From contig NZ_KI629785.1 in assembly GCF_000503775.1 (NCBI RefSeq), positions 1,696,182-1,760,181 of the forward strand: a stretch of 64,000 bases of DNA, written 5' to 3'. Every line of letters starts with the position of its first letter. The stretch's first letter is position 1. The notes beneath the pieces were generated by a model that did no database searches, was not told the origin of the DNA, and was given only the letters and a program-made list of their open reading frames with translations. Both the position numbers and the translations under genes were made by a program. Shown here piece by piece: positions 25,456 to 34,088 of this stretch. Source of the DNA: Brevibacillus panacihumi W25 (GTDB lineage Bacteria; Bacillota; Bacilli; Brevibacillales; Brevibacillaceae).

Positions 25456-25776
25456 TCACTTATTCCCGAGATGAAACACTTCCTGCAGCTCGACCGTAAC
25501 CGGGCTATGATCCGCATGGGTCTCCATGACATCCTTCATGTACGCCCACCATTTTTGGCAGATTTCCGTCTCTGCGGTCTTGCCCCAGCGCTCTTCGTCA
25601 TCGATTTCCAGATAGGCGAACAAGGTATTTGTCTTCGCGTCCAGAAAAATCGAATAGCTCTGTGCGCCATGCTCGCGCAGCATCTCCACCATCTCGGGCC
25701 AAATCTCGTCGTGCCGCTTCTGGTACTCCGCATGGCAGTCGGCAAATACCTTCATGGCAAAAGCCTTGCGAATCAT
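25456..25776 (-). CDS. rhaM: L-rhamnose mutarotase
   Basis: RhaM interconverts alpha and beta anomers of L-rhamnose so that the isomerase receives its preferred form. It is 106 residues long, a dimeric alpha-beta barrel protein. The signature residues are visible: HAEYQKRHDEIWPEM with the catalytic His, NTLFAYLEIDDEERW, and ICQKWWAYMKDVM with the paired Trp. The ATG at 25776 follows GAGGAGGGGATTTCAAG. It lies between lutC and rhaB, 10 bases before the rhaB GTG. Confidence 0.93.
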   Translation of the reverse strand: MIRKAFAMKVFADCHAEYQKRHDEIWPEMVEMLREHGAQSYSIFLDAKTNTLFAYLEIDDEERWGKTAETEICQKWWAYMKDVMETHADHSPVTVELQEVFHLGNK

Positions 25777-25811
25777 CTTGAAATCCCCTCCTCTTTTCAC
25801 TCCCAATACAT

Positions 25812-26504
25812 TCAGCCCACGATCAGGGCAAACACAACCCCTGGGCCGTGAACGCCAATCGTCAGATCATTTTCAATGTCGGCAGAGCGGCTTGGTCCCG
25901 AGATAAAATGGATGCCTGCGGGAAATTGCGCTCGCGGACGGCCATCAAAATGAGCCAGCACCTCCCCCATGCGCGTCGCAATCCGCTCCGCCGGAAGGAT
26001 CGCCATCACGACAGCAGGCAAAAGACTGACTGACCTGCCCTGATTGCCAGATGAGGTGCAAACCAGAGAACCCGTGTAGGCGATGCCGTACTCTGCCATT
26101 GTAATTCCGATATCTGCCTCTGCTGCATAGCGAAGCACATCCTTCTGCTCTTCCGCATGCCAGACGACGATTTCTGCTTCCGGCAGGGCTTGTTGCCAAT
26201 CCAGCGCATTCAGCTCCGGCTGATTTTGGCGGATGATCTCATAGGCTCCCAGTTCCTTTGCCTTTTCCGCGATATAGGTTTTCGCTGCCTCCAGATCAGG
26301 TACCCGAACCACATGTCCGCCAGCCTTTTGCCAGTTCTCGCTGAACAGAGCGATTCGCTCCTCCTGATCAAGCGAAAAACGCCGCCAATCCGGCGGAGCG
26401 CCCTTGTGAGGATGAGCAGGCTTTTCCGTCAATCGCGGACGACCAAGGCGGTCTGCGATTCTTTGCATGAACCGATCCTGCTTGTTGCGCGACTCTTCAT
26501 TCAT
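25812..26504 (-). CDS. lutC: Lactate utilization protein C (LUD domain)
   Basis: LutC is the LUD-domain subunit of the LutABC L-lactate oxidising complex. The 230-residue protein shows EIVVWHAEEQKDVLRYAAE, then GITMAEYGIAYTGSLVC and SLLPAVVMAILPAERIATR, all LUD features, and ends with the HFISGPSRSADIENDLTIG motif. The ATG at 26504 overlaps the end of lutB by eight bases. Its placement inside a rhamnose operon, rather than as a separate lutABC locus with lutP, is notable. Confidence 0.92.
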   Translation of the reverse strand: MNEESRNKQDRFMQRIADRLGRPRLTEKPAHPHKGAPPDWRRFSLDQEERIALFSENWQKAGGHVVRVPDLEAAKTYIAEKAKELGAYEIIRQNQPELNALDWQQALPEAEIVVWHAEEQKDVLRYAAEADIGITMAEYGIAYTGSLVCTSSGNQGRSVSLLPAVVMAILPAERIATRMGEVLAHFDGRPRAQFPAGIHFISGPSRSADIENDLTIGVHGPGVVFALIVG

Positions 26505-28005
26505 CGCCCACGCCACCTTTCTCGCGTTCGTTGAGATGGCGGTGCAGCCGTTCCCGTATCTGCTCATCCATCTCTGTCCGCTCCCTCTGGATGTCGCGCT
26601 CCAATGCCTGCCAGCCCTCGCGAAAGGACTTCTTGGGCAATGGAGACGTATGCCTGTGCTGGTTCCAGCCCTTAAGCGGCCCAATCCTGGCCTTGATGAC
26701 ACCATCTCGCAGCAAAAGCTTCTGCATGACGCGTCCCCAGCGCAGGGCGCGACCGTACCGCTTGTGCGACGACATCACAAAGCGAAAGCCTTTCATCCCC
26801 GCTTTCTCTTCCCCGGACTGTACCCCTTGCTCCACTTTTCGCTGTCGCAGATAGACCAGCATGTCATGCAGCGGGATTTTGACCGGACATGCTTCATAGC
26901 AGGCGCCGCACAGACTGGAGGCATTGGCGATGTCGTCCCATTCGGCTACGTTTTTGTTCAGCGCAGGCTTCAGCACCGCCCCGATCGGACCGCTGTAGGT
27001 GCTGCCGTACGCGTGGCCGCCGATGTGCCGGTATACCGGGCAGGCGTTGAGACAAGCACCGCAGCGGATGCAATTGAGCAGCTCCTGAAAATGCGGGTCG
27101 CCCAATTGCAGCGACCGCCCATTGTCGACGATGATCAGGTGCATTTGCTCGGGACCGTCCCGATCCTCTGCGCGTCTCGGCCCGGAAATTCCCGACATGT
27201 AGACGGTCAGCTTCTGCCCTGTCGCCGAGCGGGGCAAGAGCGTCGCCATCACCTCGAGATCGTCCCAGGTGGGAATGATGCGCTCCATGCCCATCAGCGT
27301 AATTTGCGTCTTGGGAACAGTCGTCACCATGCGGGCGTTGCCTTCGTTTTCAAACAGAACGATGGAGCCGCTCTCCGCAATCGCAAAATTGCAGCCCGTC
27401 ATTCCGATGTCGGCTTCGAGGAATTTTTCCCGCAGCTTTCTGCGCACAAAGCCTGCCAAAGCCGTCGTATCCGGGGGAAGCTCCTCCCCTGCCTCCTTGG
27501 ACAGCAGTTCGGCAATCTGGTAGCGGTTTTTGTGAATGGCCGGAATGATGATATGGGACGGCGGTTCGTTCGCCAGCTGGATGATGTACTCCCCGAGGTC
27601 GGTCTCCACCGCCTCCACTCCTGCCGCTTGCAGAGCCTGGTTGATATGCAGCTCCTCGGAGACCATCGACTTGGATTTGACCACCGAACGCGCTCCGCAC
27701 TGCTTGGCGATGTCCAGCGTCAGCGCCGCCGCTTCTTCGGCAGTATCGGCAAAATGGACGTGAACACCGTTGGCCCGTGCATTCTCCACGAACTCCTGCA
27801 GGTAGTAATCCAGGTGGGCGATCGTGTGCAGCCTGATCTGACGCGCTCGCTCCCGCCACTCCTCCCAGTTTCCGTGCTCCTGCGACGCCACCTGTTTGCC
27901 TGCGCGCAGCCGTTCTGTGGTGAACTTTACTGCGTTGCGCAAAAACTCGTCGGAAAGCGCCTGTCGCGCCCGCTCCTGGACTGTCCTAGGCTCGGCTGAC
28001 CGCAT
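26497..28005 (-). CDS. lutB: Lactate utilization iron-sulfur protein B
   Basis: LutB carries electrons in L-lactate oxidation. The 502-residue protein has an N-terminal LUD domain (residues about 60-300; VKSKSMVSEE, then GMTGCNFAIAESGSIVLFEN) and a C-terminal pair of 4Fe-4S motifs, CIRCGACLNACPVY and CGACYEACPVKIP. The length is slightly longer than the B. subtilis protein because of a charged C-terminal tail. It overlaps lutA by 20 bases upstream and lutC by eight bases downstream, so the three subunits are translationally coupled. Confidence 0.94.
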   Translation of the reverse strand: MRSAEPRTVQERARQALSDEFLRNAVKFTTERLRAGKQVASQEHGNWEEWRERARQIRLHTIAHLDYYLQEFVENARANGVHVHFADTAEEAAALTLDIAKQCGARSVVKSKSMVSEELHINQALQAAGVEAVETDLGEYIIQLANEPPSHIIIPAIHKNRYQIAELLSKEAGEELPPDTTALAGFVRRKLREKFLEADIGMTGCNFAIAESGSIVLFENEGNARMVTTVPKTQITLMGMERIIPTWDDLEVMATLLPRSATGQKLTVYMSGISGPRRAEDRDGPEQMHLIIVDNGRSLQLGDPHFQELLNCIRCGACLNACPVYRHIGGHAYGSTYSGPIGAVLKPALNKNVAEWDDIANASSLCGACYEACPVKIPLHDMLVYLRQRKVEQGVQSGEEKAGMKGFRFVMSSHKRYGRALRWGRVMQKLLLRDGVIKARIGPLKGWNQHRHTSPLPKKSFREGWQALERDIQRERTEMDEQIRERLHRHLNEREKGGVGDE

Positions 28006-28747
28006 GCTCGCTCACCCCCTCGTACAGCAATTCAGCCAGATGAAGAACGCGAATCGGCTGGCCGCGATAGCTCAGATGTCCGGCTATGTTCATCAGACAC
28101 CCCATGTCCGTACCGACCAGCACCTGTGCTTCGGTCTCCAGGATGTGGTCTGCCTTTTCGCTCACCATCGCCCCGGAGATGTCGCTCATCTTCACGGCAA
28201 AAGTACCGCCGAACCCGCAGCAATCCTCGGCAAAAGGCAAAGGGATCAACTCCAGACCTTTGACGTTTTCCAGCAACAGCAGCGGCTCTTCCTTGACTCC
28301 GAGCAGCCGCGACCCGTGACAAGAGGGATGGTAGGTCACTTTGTACGGAAAACTCGCCCCGATGTTCTGTATCTCTAAGACGCGGACCAGAAATTGCGAA
28401 AATTCAAACGTTTTCTTTTGCAATCGGAGCGCTTTTTCCAACATGACGGGATCGTCGCGAAACAGCTCCGGGTAGTAATGATGAATCATCCCGGTGCAGG
28501 AGCCGGAGGGAGAGAGGACGTAATCGCTCCCCTCAAACGCCTCCAAAATCGTTCTCGCAGACGCCTTGGCTTCCTCCCGGTATCCGCTGTTGAATGCCGG
28601 CTGACCGCAGCAGGTCTGCACCTCGGGAAAATGAAGCGCAATTCCGTATCGGGCGAGCAAGCGGACCATCGATTCTGCTGCGCGCGGGTAGAGGCCGTCA
28701 CATAAGCAGGTTACAAACAAGGAAATTTTCACCTTTACCACCTTCAT
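27986..28747 (-). CDS. lutA: Lactate utilization protein A (CCG-domain Fe-S oxidoreductase)
   Basis: LutA is the CCG-domain subunit of LutABC. The protein of about 253 residues carries the two cysteine-rich CCG motifs: TCCGQPAFNSGY near residue 45 and EDCCGFGGTFAVK near residue 185, plus the HPSCHGSRLLG element. ATG 28747 and GTG 28732 (preceded by AAGGTGGT) are both plausible starts. It follows rhaEW by about 50 bases and overlaps lutB. Confidence 0.93.
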   Translation of the reverse strand: MKVVKVKISLFVTCLCDGLYPRAAESMVRLLARYGIALHFPEVQTCCGQPAFNSGYREEAKASARTILEAFEGSDYVLSPSGSCTGMIHHYYPELFRDDPVMLEKALRLQKKTFEFSQFLVRVLEIQNIGASFPYKVTYHPSCHGSRLLGVKEEPLLLLENVKGLELIPLPFAEDCCGFGGTFAVKMSDISGAMVSEKADHILETEAQVLVGTDMGCLMNIAGHLSYRGQPIRVLHLAELLYEGVSEHAVSRA

Positions 28748-28796
28748 TTCACTGTCATCCCTTTTTCTTCGCGGGTGCGTGCGGCGATCCCTGCCG

Positions 28797-30866
28797 CTAG
28801 CGGGTAAACGCCGCCTGCACACCGCCGTCGATCGTCAGCATGCAGCCCGTCGTTTTCTCTGAGCGGGACGAAGCGAAGAACAGGATGCCTTCCGCAATAT
28901 CTTTCGGGTAGATATTGACCAAGAGAGTGGTGCGCTTGCGATAGTACTCCTCCAGCTCGTCTGGCTTGATTCCGTAGGCCGCGGCGCGCTCATTGCGCCA
29001 GCTGGAGTTCCAGATCGCCGAGCCTTGCAAGATGGCGTCAGGCAAAATCGAGTTGACGCGAATGCCGTACTCGCCTCCCTCTGCCGCGATGCAACGGGCC
29101 AAATGGACTTCCAGCGCTTTGGCCGAGCTGTAGGCGGAGACGTTTTTGCCCGCGTAGACCGAATTTTTCGAGCCGACAAACACCATATTGCCGCCGATGC
29201 CCTGCGCCTTCATCTGCTTGAAGGCTTCCCGGGCGACGAGAAAATAGCCCGTGCCCAGCACCGAGATATTCAGCTCCCATTCCTGGAGAGTGGTTTCGTC
29301 AAACGGGCTGGAGGTAGCCAGACCCGCGTTGTTGACGACGACATCGATCCCACCGTAGGCGAGCGCCGCTTCCTTCAATGCCGCAACGACCTCCTCCTCT
29401 CGCGTCACGTCCATTTTGACCGCGATCGCTCTCCCGTCTCCATAGCGGGCATTGATTTCATCTGCCACCTGTCTCGCCCCGTCGATGTTCAGATCCGCCA
29501 CCACAACATGGGCTCCTTGTGCGACGAAGCTGCGGCACGTCTCGCTTCCGATCCCACCAGCCCCCCCTGTCACAAATACGACTTGGCGCGAAAACTCCGC
29601 TTCTGGCGGCGCCAGCGTCAATTTATACAATTCCAGCGGCCAGTACTCCACCAGATACGATTCCTGTTCGGAAAGCGAGACGAAATCACCCAATGCTGTG
29701 GCGCCGCGCATGACGGCAATTGCCCGGTGATAGAGAGCGCCGCTCACCTTGGAGGCGGCCCAGCTTTTTCCGGTATTGATCATGCCGATTCCCGGAATCA
29801 GGATCACGCGGGGAGCTGTCTCGGACATTTGATCTCCTTCGCTGTGATTCCGTTCAAAATACGCCTGGTACTCCCGCTGATACCGGTCAATACCATCGCG
29901 AAGCTGCTGCTTGAGCACGCCTACATCCCGCGTCGCCGGGTCCCACTCGACAAACAGAGGCACCATCTTGGTATGCACCAGATGATCCGGGCAAGCCGCG
30001 CCGATCTGGGAAAGGGTTTTGCCTTCCTTGCTGTTGACGAATGCAAGGACGTCCTGTGCGTCATCAAAAGTCAGGATCATGCGCTTTTGTCCACTGACGG
30101 CACCGCGGATGAGCGGCATAAGCTGCGCCAGGACTTCTTTGCGCTCCGGTTCGGGAAGACTTTCACAAACTTGCCCGCCAAAGACCTGATCCTTCTGCAC
30201 CCTCGCCGCAATGAATCGTTCCGCCTCTTGAATGACGGCAATTGTCTTGGCATAGCATTGTTCCGCTGTCTCTCCCCACGTCACCAGGCCGTGCTTTTCC
30301 ATCAAGACCAGCTCAGCTTGCGGATTTTGCGCCACACCCTCGGCGATCATTTTGGACAGCGTAAAGCCAGGCCGCACATACGGCACCCAGACAAAGCGGT
30401 CGCCGAAAATCTCGCGCGCCACTTCTCTGCCGTTGTCAGCGCAGCAAATGCTGATGATCGCATCCGGATGCGTATGATCCACATGGGGAAAAGGCAGGAA
30501 CGCATGGAGCAGCGTCTCGATGGAGGGACGGGGATGCTTGCTGTCGATCATGCAGTGGGCGAGATACGCGACCATCTCCTCATCCGACATCTCCTCCCTC
30601 GCCAGGAGCGGCAGCACATCGTCGAGACGCAGTCCGGTAAACTGATGAGCCTTCATCGTCGCCAGATCCGAACCGCTTCCCTTCACCCACATGATGTCGA
30701 TCTCTCTGCCGCGAAAATCCGTTCCTTTTGTTTTCGTAGAGGTATTGCCCCCGCCCCAGTTGCAAACCCGCCGATCCGCTCCGATCAGGTTCGATCGATA
30801 AACCAGCTCTTCCAATCCGCTTTGCAGGTGATCTGCTTGGTCACGATCCCATAAGCTTCGTATCAT
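28797..30866 (-). CDS. rhaEW: Bifunctional rhamnulose-1-phosphate aldolase / L-lactaldehyde dehydrogenase
   Basis: This 689-residue fusion combines a class II aldolase (about 1-400) and an SDR dehydrogenase (about 425-689). The aldolase half shows the zinc His pair in HVDHTHPDAI and a further His in VLMEKHGLVTW. The SDR half has VTGGAGGIGSETC for NAD binding, VVNNAGLATSSPF, and Tyr-Lys in SAYSSAKALEVH. Enzymes of this YuxG/RhaEW type split L-rhamnulose-1-phosphate to DHAP and L-lactaldehyde and oxidise the latter to L-lactate. The lutABC genes follow immediately, which fits lactate as the product. The ATG at 30866 follows TTGGAGGTAGG. Confidence 0.95.
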   Translation of the reverse strand: MIRSLWDRDQADHLQSGLEELVYRSNLIGADRRVCNWGGGNTSTKTKGTDFRGREIDIMWVKGSGSDLATMKAHQFTGLRLDDVLPLLAREEMSDEEMVAYLAHCMIDSKHPRPSIETLLHAFLPFPHVDHTHPDAIISICCADNGREVAREIFGDRFVWVPYVRPGFTLSKMIAEGVAQNPQAELVLMEKHGLVTWGETAEQCYAKTIAVIQEAERFIAARVQKDQVFGGQVCESLPEPERKEVLAQLMPLIRGAVSGQKRMILTFDDAQDVLAFVNSKEGKTLSQIGAACPDHLVHTKMVPLFVEWDPATRDVGVLKQQLRDGIDRYQREYQAYFERNHSEGDQMSETAPRVILIPGIGMINTGKSWAASKVSGALYHRAIAVMRGATALGDFVSLSEQESYLVEYWPLELYKLTLAPPEAEFSRQVVFVTGGAGGIGSETCRSFVAQGAHVVVADLNIDGARQVADEINARYGDGRAIAVKMDVTREEEVVAALKEAALAYGGIDVVVNNAGLATSSPFDETTLQEWELNISVLGTGYFLVAREAFKQMKAQGIGGNMVFVGSKNSVYAGKNVSAYSSAKALEVHLARCIAAEGGEYGIRVNSILPDAILQGSAIWNSSWRNERAAAYGIKPDELEEYYRKRTTLLVNIYPKDIAEGILFFASSRSEKTTGCMLTIDGGVQAAFTR

Positions 30867-30898
30867 TTCCTACCTCCAACGAATGTAAGGATTTCAGT

Positions 30899-30931
30899 GG
30901 TGCCCCGAGGAACAGCCTGCCCTGGGGCACC
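30899..30931. other. Intra-operon hairpin between rhaS and rhaEW
   Basis: GGTGCCCC and GGGGCACC form a perfect eight-base stem without a T-run on the minus strand. It may protect the 3' end of the abundant rhaS message or lower readthrough into rhaEW. Confidence 0.6.
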
Positions 30932-30938
30932 TTCCTGA

Positions 30939-31976
30939 CTAATAGACCTGCTTCCACTCCCCGATGTTCGACGGGTCGAATTTGAAAGGATCACCCAGCA
31001 TGATCTGGGTGCCGTCCCCATCCGTGATGATCTCCTTTTCGCCCAGCTTCCCGGCTGTAAACTTCTCTCCTGCCTTCCCGGTGATCGTCCCTTTGACCAG
31101 CGCATCTGCCGCATAGCCGGAGAGATAGCCCACGTCGACCGGATTCCACAGATACATCCACGGGCTGACGCCGCTTTCGATGTACTCTGCCATTTCACTC
31201 GGGAGTCCCAGCCCGGTCAGCTTCACTTTGTCCTTCAAGCCCTTGTCGGTCAGCACTTTTCCAGCCGCTGCGATCCCGACGGTCGTCGGCGCGATGATCG
31301 CTTTCAGGTCAGGATAGGATTTGAGCAGGGCTTCGGTCTCGGACACGCTCTTGTCGCGCAGATCGTCCCCGTACGCCACCTTGACCAGCTTCATGTCCTT
31401 GTATTTCGGGTCTTCCAGTTCTTTTTTCATCCATTCGATCCAGAGATTCTGGTTCGTCGCCTGCGAAGTGGCGCTCAGCACCGCGATCTCTCCTTTGCCG
31501 CCGATCATCTCCGCCGCGGCTTGGATCTGGACGCGGCCGATCCGCTCGGGGTCTGCCTGGTTGATGTGGACCATGCGGCTTTGCGCGTTCACCGCCGAAT
31601 CGAGCGAAAGCACCTTGATCCCGGCGTCCATCGCTTTTTTCAGGGCGGGCTGCAACGCCTCCGGGTCATTGGCGACCACGGCAATCGCATCTACCTTCTG
31701 GGATATCAACTCTTCAATCATCTGAATCTGCGCTTCTGCTGTCGGCTGGTCTGGCGCTTTCAGGATGGCTTCGCCGCCTGTCTCTTCGATCGCGATCTTG
31801 AAGCCTTCCATCTGCTTTTCGCCGTAAGGGTTTCCGGTATTCTTAAAGATGATGGCGAAGCGCTTTTTCCCGCCTGCGTCACCGGAGCCGCCCGGCTGGC
31901 TCGCCGTCTGGCTGCACGCTGCAAGCATGGAAGCCGCGAGCAGGACGGTCAAGAATGATGTCACAACCTTTTTCAT
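30939..31976 (-). CDS. rhaS: Rhamnose ABC transporter substrate-binding lipoprotein
   Basis: This is a 345-residue periplasmic-binding-protein-type lipoprotein of the LacI/RbsB-like sugar-binding fold. A signal sequence ends in the lipobox LAAC. The mature protein starts after a Gly/Ser linker, with IIFKNTGNPYGEKQMEGFK as the first sugar-binding strand, then DAIAVVANDPEALQP and GIKVLSLDSAV. Rhamnose specificity is inferred from the operon. The ATG at 31976 follows GGGGGGAATTGGC. It is the fourth gene of the transporter block rhaT-rhaP-rhaQ-rhaS. Confidence 0.92.
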   Translation of the reverse strand: MKKVVTSFLTVLLAASMLAACSQTASQPGGSGDAGGKKRFAIIFKNTGNPYGEKQMEGFKIAIEETGGEAILKAPDQPTAEAQIQMIEELISQKVDAIAVVANDPEALQPALKKAMDAGIKVLSLDSAVNAQSRMVHINQADPERIGRVQIQAAAEMIGGKGEIAVLSATSQATNQNLWIEWMKKELEDPKYKDMKLVKVAYGDDLRDKSVSETEALLKSYPDLKAIIAPTTVGIAAAGKVLTDKGLKDKVKLTGLGLPSEMAEYIESGVSPWMYLWNPVDVGYLSGYAADALVKGTITGKAGEKFTAGKLGEKEIITDGDGTQIMLGDPFKFDPSNIGEWKQVY

Positions 31977-32038
31977 GCCAATTCCCCCCATTTTGAATTC
32001 CTATACAAAACAGGTTTCACCCCGTGATGTATCCTGTC

Positions 32039-33037
32039 TCAGCCTGCCCTCTTCCCCTTGCCCAGCCTTCCCTTCAGGTTGGGAATCGTGACGGCGGCGA
32101 TCAAGAGCAGTCCGATGATGATCAGGAGCATTTGTGCAGGCACATTGACCAGCCCCAGCCCATAGCGCAAATAGCCAATGAGAAACACCGCCAATATCGC
32201 GCCGATCATCCGGCCCTTTCCGCCTGCCGTGCTGATCCCCCCCAGCACCACCATCGCAATCACGTCCAGCTCATAGCCCGTCGCGATGTTGGGACGCGTG
32301 CTGCCCATGCGCGAGGTGAGAAAAAGGGCGGTCACAGCGGCCATCAAGCCTGCAAGGGTAAAAACGATGATCTTGATGCGGTCCACCTTGATCCCAGAAA
32401 ATTGACTGGCTGTCAGATTGTTTCCCATCGCATAGACACGTCTGCCAAATGTCGTCTTGTGGAGCAACAGGATAAACGCGATGGCAAAGATGACAAAGAC
32501 AAGAAAGATAAACGGCACGGGCCCCACATACCCCCAGCCCAAATAGCTGAACCATTCCGGAAACTTGCCCCTGGCCTGGTCCTCCAGGATGATGTAGGCG
32601 ATGCCCCGGTAGAGGATCATCGTCCCCAGCGTTACGATCACCGCTGACAGCTCCTTGAATTGGGTGATCAAAAGCCCGTTTATGTAACCGCATAAGGCAC
32701 CGACGCCCAAACAGATGAAGACCGCCAGCTCCATCGGCACGCCGCGGGTATACAAATCCGCCATCACCACGGAAGACAGGGCGACGATGGAAGCCACCGA
32801 AATGTCAATATCCCCCAGGATGATGATCAGCACCATCGGCAGGACGATAAAAGCCTTGTCCAGGAAAGTCATCGTCGCGTCCCGCAAGCTGTCGGCGTTC
32901 AGATAGTACGGCGACAGATACGCATTCAAGGCATGTACGAGGAGGAAGATCAAGACCAGCATCCACTCCCATTGCAGAAAAAAGGCTTTCCAAGAAAATG
33001 CCCGGCTTCCGAGCAACACACGCTTTTCCATGCTCAA
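32039..33037 (-). CDS. rhaQ: Rhamnose ABC transporter permease
   Basis: This is a 332-residue inner-membrane permease of the branched-chain/ribose type (BPD_transp_2) with about 8-10 hydrophobic helices. Recognisable are the IDISVASIVALSSVVMADL segment and the C-terminal GGISTAGGKGRMIGAILA coupling loop that contacts the ATPase. It overlaps the preceding permease gene by four bases (ATGA), so a RhaP-RhaQ heterodimer is expected. Which of the two permeases corresponds to rhaP or rhaQ is a naming choice by order. Confidence 0.9.
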   Translation of the reverse strand: MSMEKRVLLGSRAFSWKAFFLQWEWMLVLIFLLVHALNAYLSPYYLNADSLRDATMTFLDKAFIVLPMVLIIILGDIDISVASIVALSSVVMADLYTRGVPMELAVFICLGVGALCGYINGLLITQFKELSAVIVTLGTMILYRGIAYIILEDQARGKFPEWFSYLGWGYVGPVPFIFLVFVIFAIAFILLLHKTTFGRRVYAMGNNLTASQFSGIKVDRIKIIVFTLAGLMAAVTALFLTSRMGSTRPNIATGYELDVIAMVVLGGISTAGGKGRMIGAILAVFLIGYLRYGLGLVNVPAQMLLIIIGLLLIAAVTIPNLKGRLGKGKRAG

Positions 33038-34062
33038 ATCTGCCTCCTCATCAGGTTGTTGCGATCGACGCCCCGTTTCACCAGCGCATTGATCACGACG
33101 GCAATCAAGATGATCGCACCTTGGATTCCCATCTGCCAGAACGGAGAGACATTGATCAGCGGCAGGGCATTGTTCAGCATTCCGAGAAGTATGGAGCCGA
33201 GAATAATGCCGGAAATTTTCCCGGAGCCTCCGGCAATGCTGACGCCCCCGAGCACACAGGCCGCGATGACGCTCAGCTCATAGCCAACCGCTGTATCGCC
33301 TTGTGCAGAGGCGAATTTCGCTACCCACAGCACGCCAGCCAGCCCGGACAGCCCTCCCATGATCGTATAGACCAGCCACAGAATCTTGTCATTCTGGATG
33401 CCGCTGATTCGCGCCGATTCGGGGTTGCTGCCGACTGCGTAGATTTGCCTGCCAGTGCGCGTGTAGGTAATGAAATAATAAAAGAGGATATAAATGAAGA
33501 CTGCGATCAGGATGAGCGTATTGATGCCCAGAACGGAGCCTGTAGCAATCGCCTTGAACGAAGCAGGCATCTGATGGGCGCTTACCCACTTGCCGCCGCT
33601 TGCAAAAAAGGTCGTGCCGCGAAATACGTTCATCATCCCCAGCGTCGCAATGATCGGCAAAATGCCGGCCTTGGCCACCAGAAGTCCGATGATTGCCCCG
33701 CAGATGAGCCCCACCAGTATCCCCAACAGAATCGCCAGCAGCGGATGCACATCGGGATAGGCGCTCACTGTCAATGCCGCGATCATTCCCGACAAGGCCA
33801 GAGTAGCGCCAATCGACAGATCGATCCCGCGCGTCACGATCACCAGCATCATGCCGACGACCAGGATGCTTAATATCGCTGTATTGGTCACCATGTCGCT
33901 GAGATTTTCCATGGTTAAAAAGCTCGGATTGCGAAGCTGGACCCCGATGGCAAGCATCAAGATAAACAGCAACAGCCCCAACTCGCGAAACCGGGCGAAA
34001 CTAGCTCCGAACGATGTCTTCTCCAGCGTCTTGCCTGTCAACTCAACCACCACCTTCTTCAT
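33034..34062 (-). CDS. rhaP: Rhamnose ABC transporter permease
   Basis: This is a 342-residue permease paralogous to the one downstream. It shows GIDLSIGATLALSGMIAA, LVAKAGILPIIATLGMMNVFRG and the coupling segment GGVSIAGGSGKISGIILG. About nine hydrophobic helices are visible. The start at 34062 is an ATG 27 bases after the rhaT stop. The four-base overlap with rhaQ indicates coupled expression of the two halves of the channel. Confidence 0.9.
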   Translation of the reverse strand: MKKVVVELTGKTLEKTSFGASFARFRELGLLLFILMLAIGVQLRNPSFLTMENLSDMVTNTAILSILVVGMMLVIVTRGIDLSIGATLALSGMIAALTVSAYPDVHPLLAILLGILVGLICGAIIGLLVAKAGILPIIATLGMMNVFRGTTFFASGGKWVSAHQMPASFKAIATGSVLGINTLILIAVFIYILFYYFITYTRTGRQIYAVGSNPESARISGIQNDKILWLVYTIMGGLSGLAGVLWVAKFASAQGDTAVGYELSVIAACVLGGVSIAGGSGKISGIILGSILLGMLNNALPLINVSPFWQMGIQGAIILIAVVINALVKRGVDRNNLMRRQI

Positions 34063-34088
34063 CCACTGTCACCCGAAGCAACAGGTGT

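Noticed and set aside
26467..27999. Long plus-strand open frame of 510 codons opposite lutB
   Set aside because: It is exactly antisense to the strongly supported lutB gene, has a His/Arg/Gln-rich composition with no recognisable domain, and follows from the codon bias of lutB.
29025..30854. Plus-strand open frame of 609 codons opposite rhaEW
   Set aside because: It is an antisense shadow of rhaEW with no family features, no ribosome site and no promoter.
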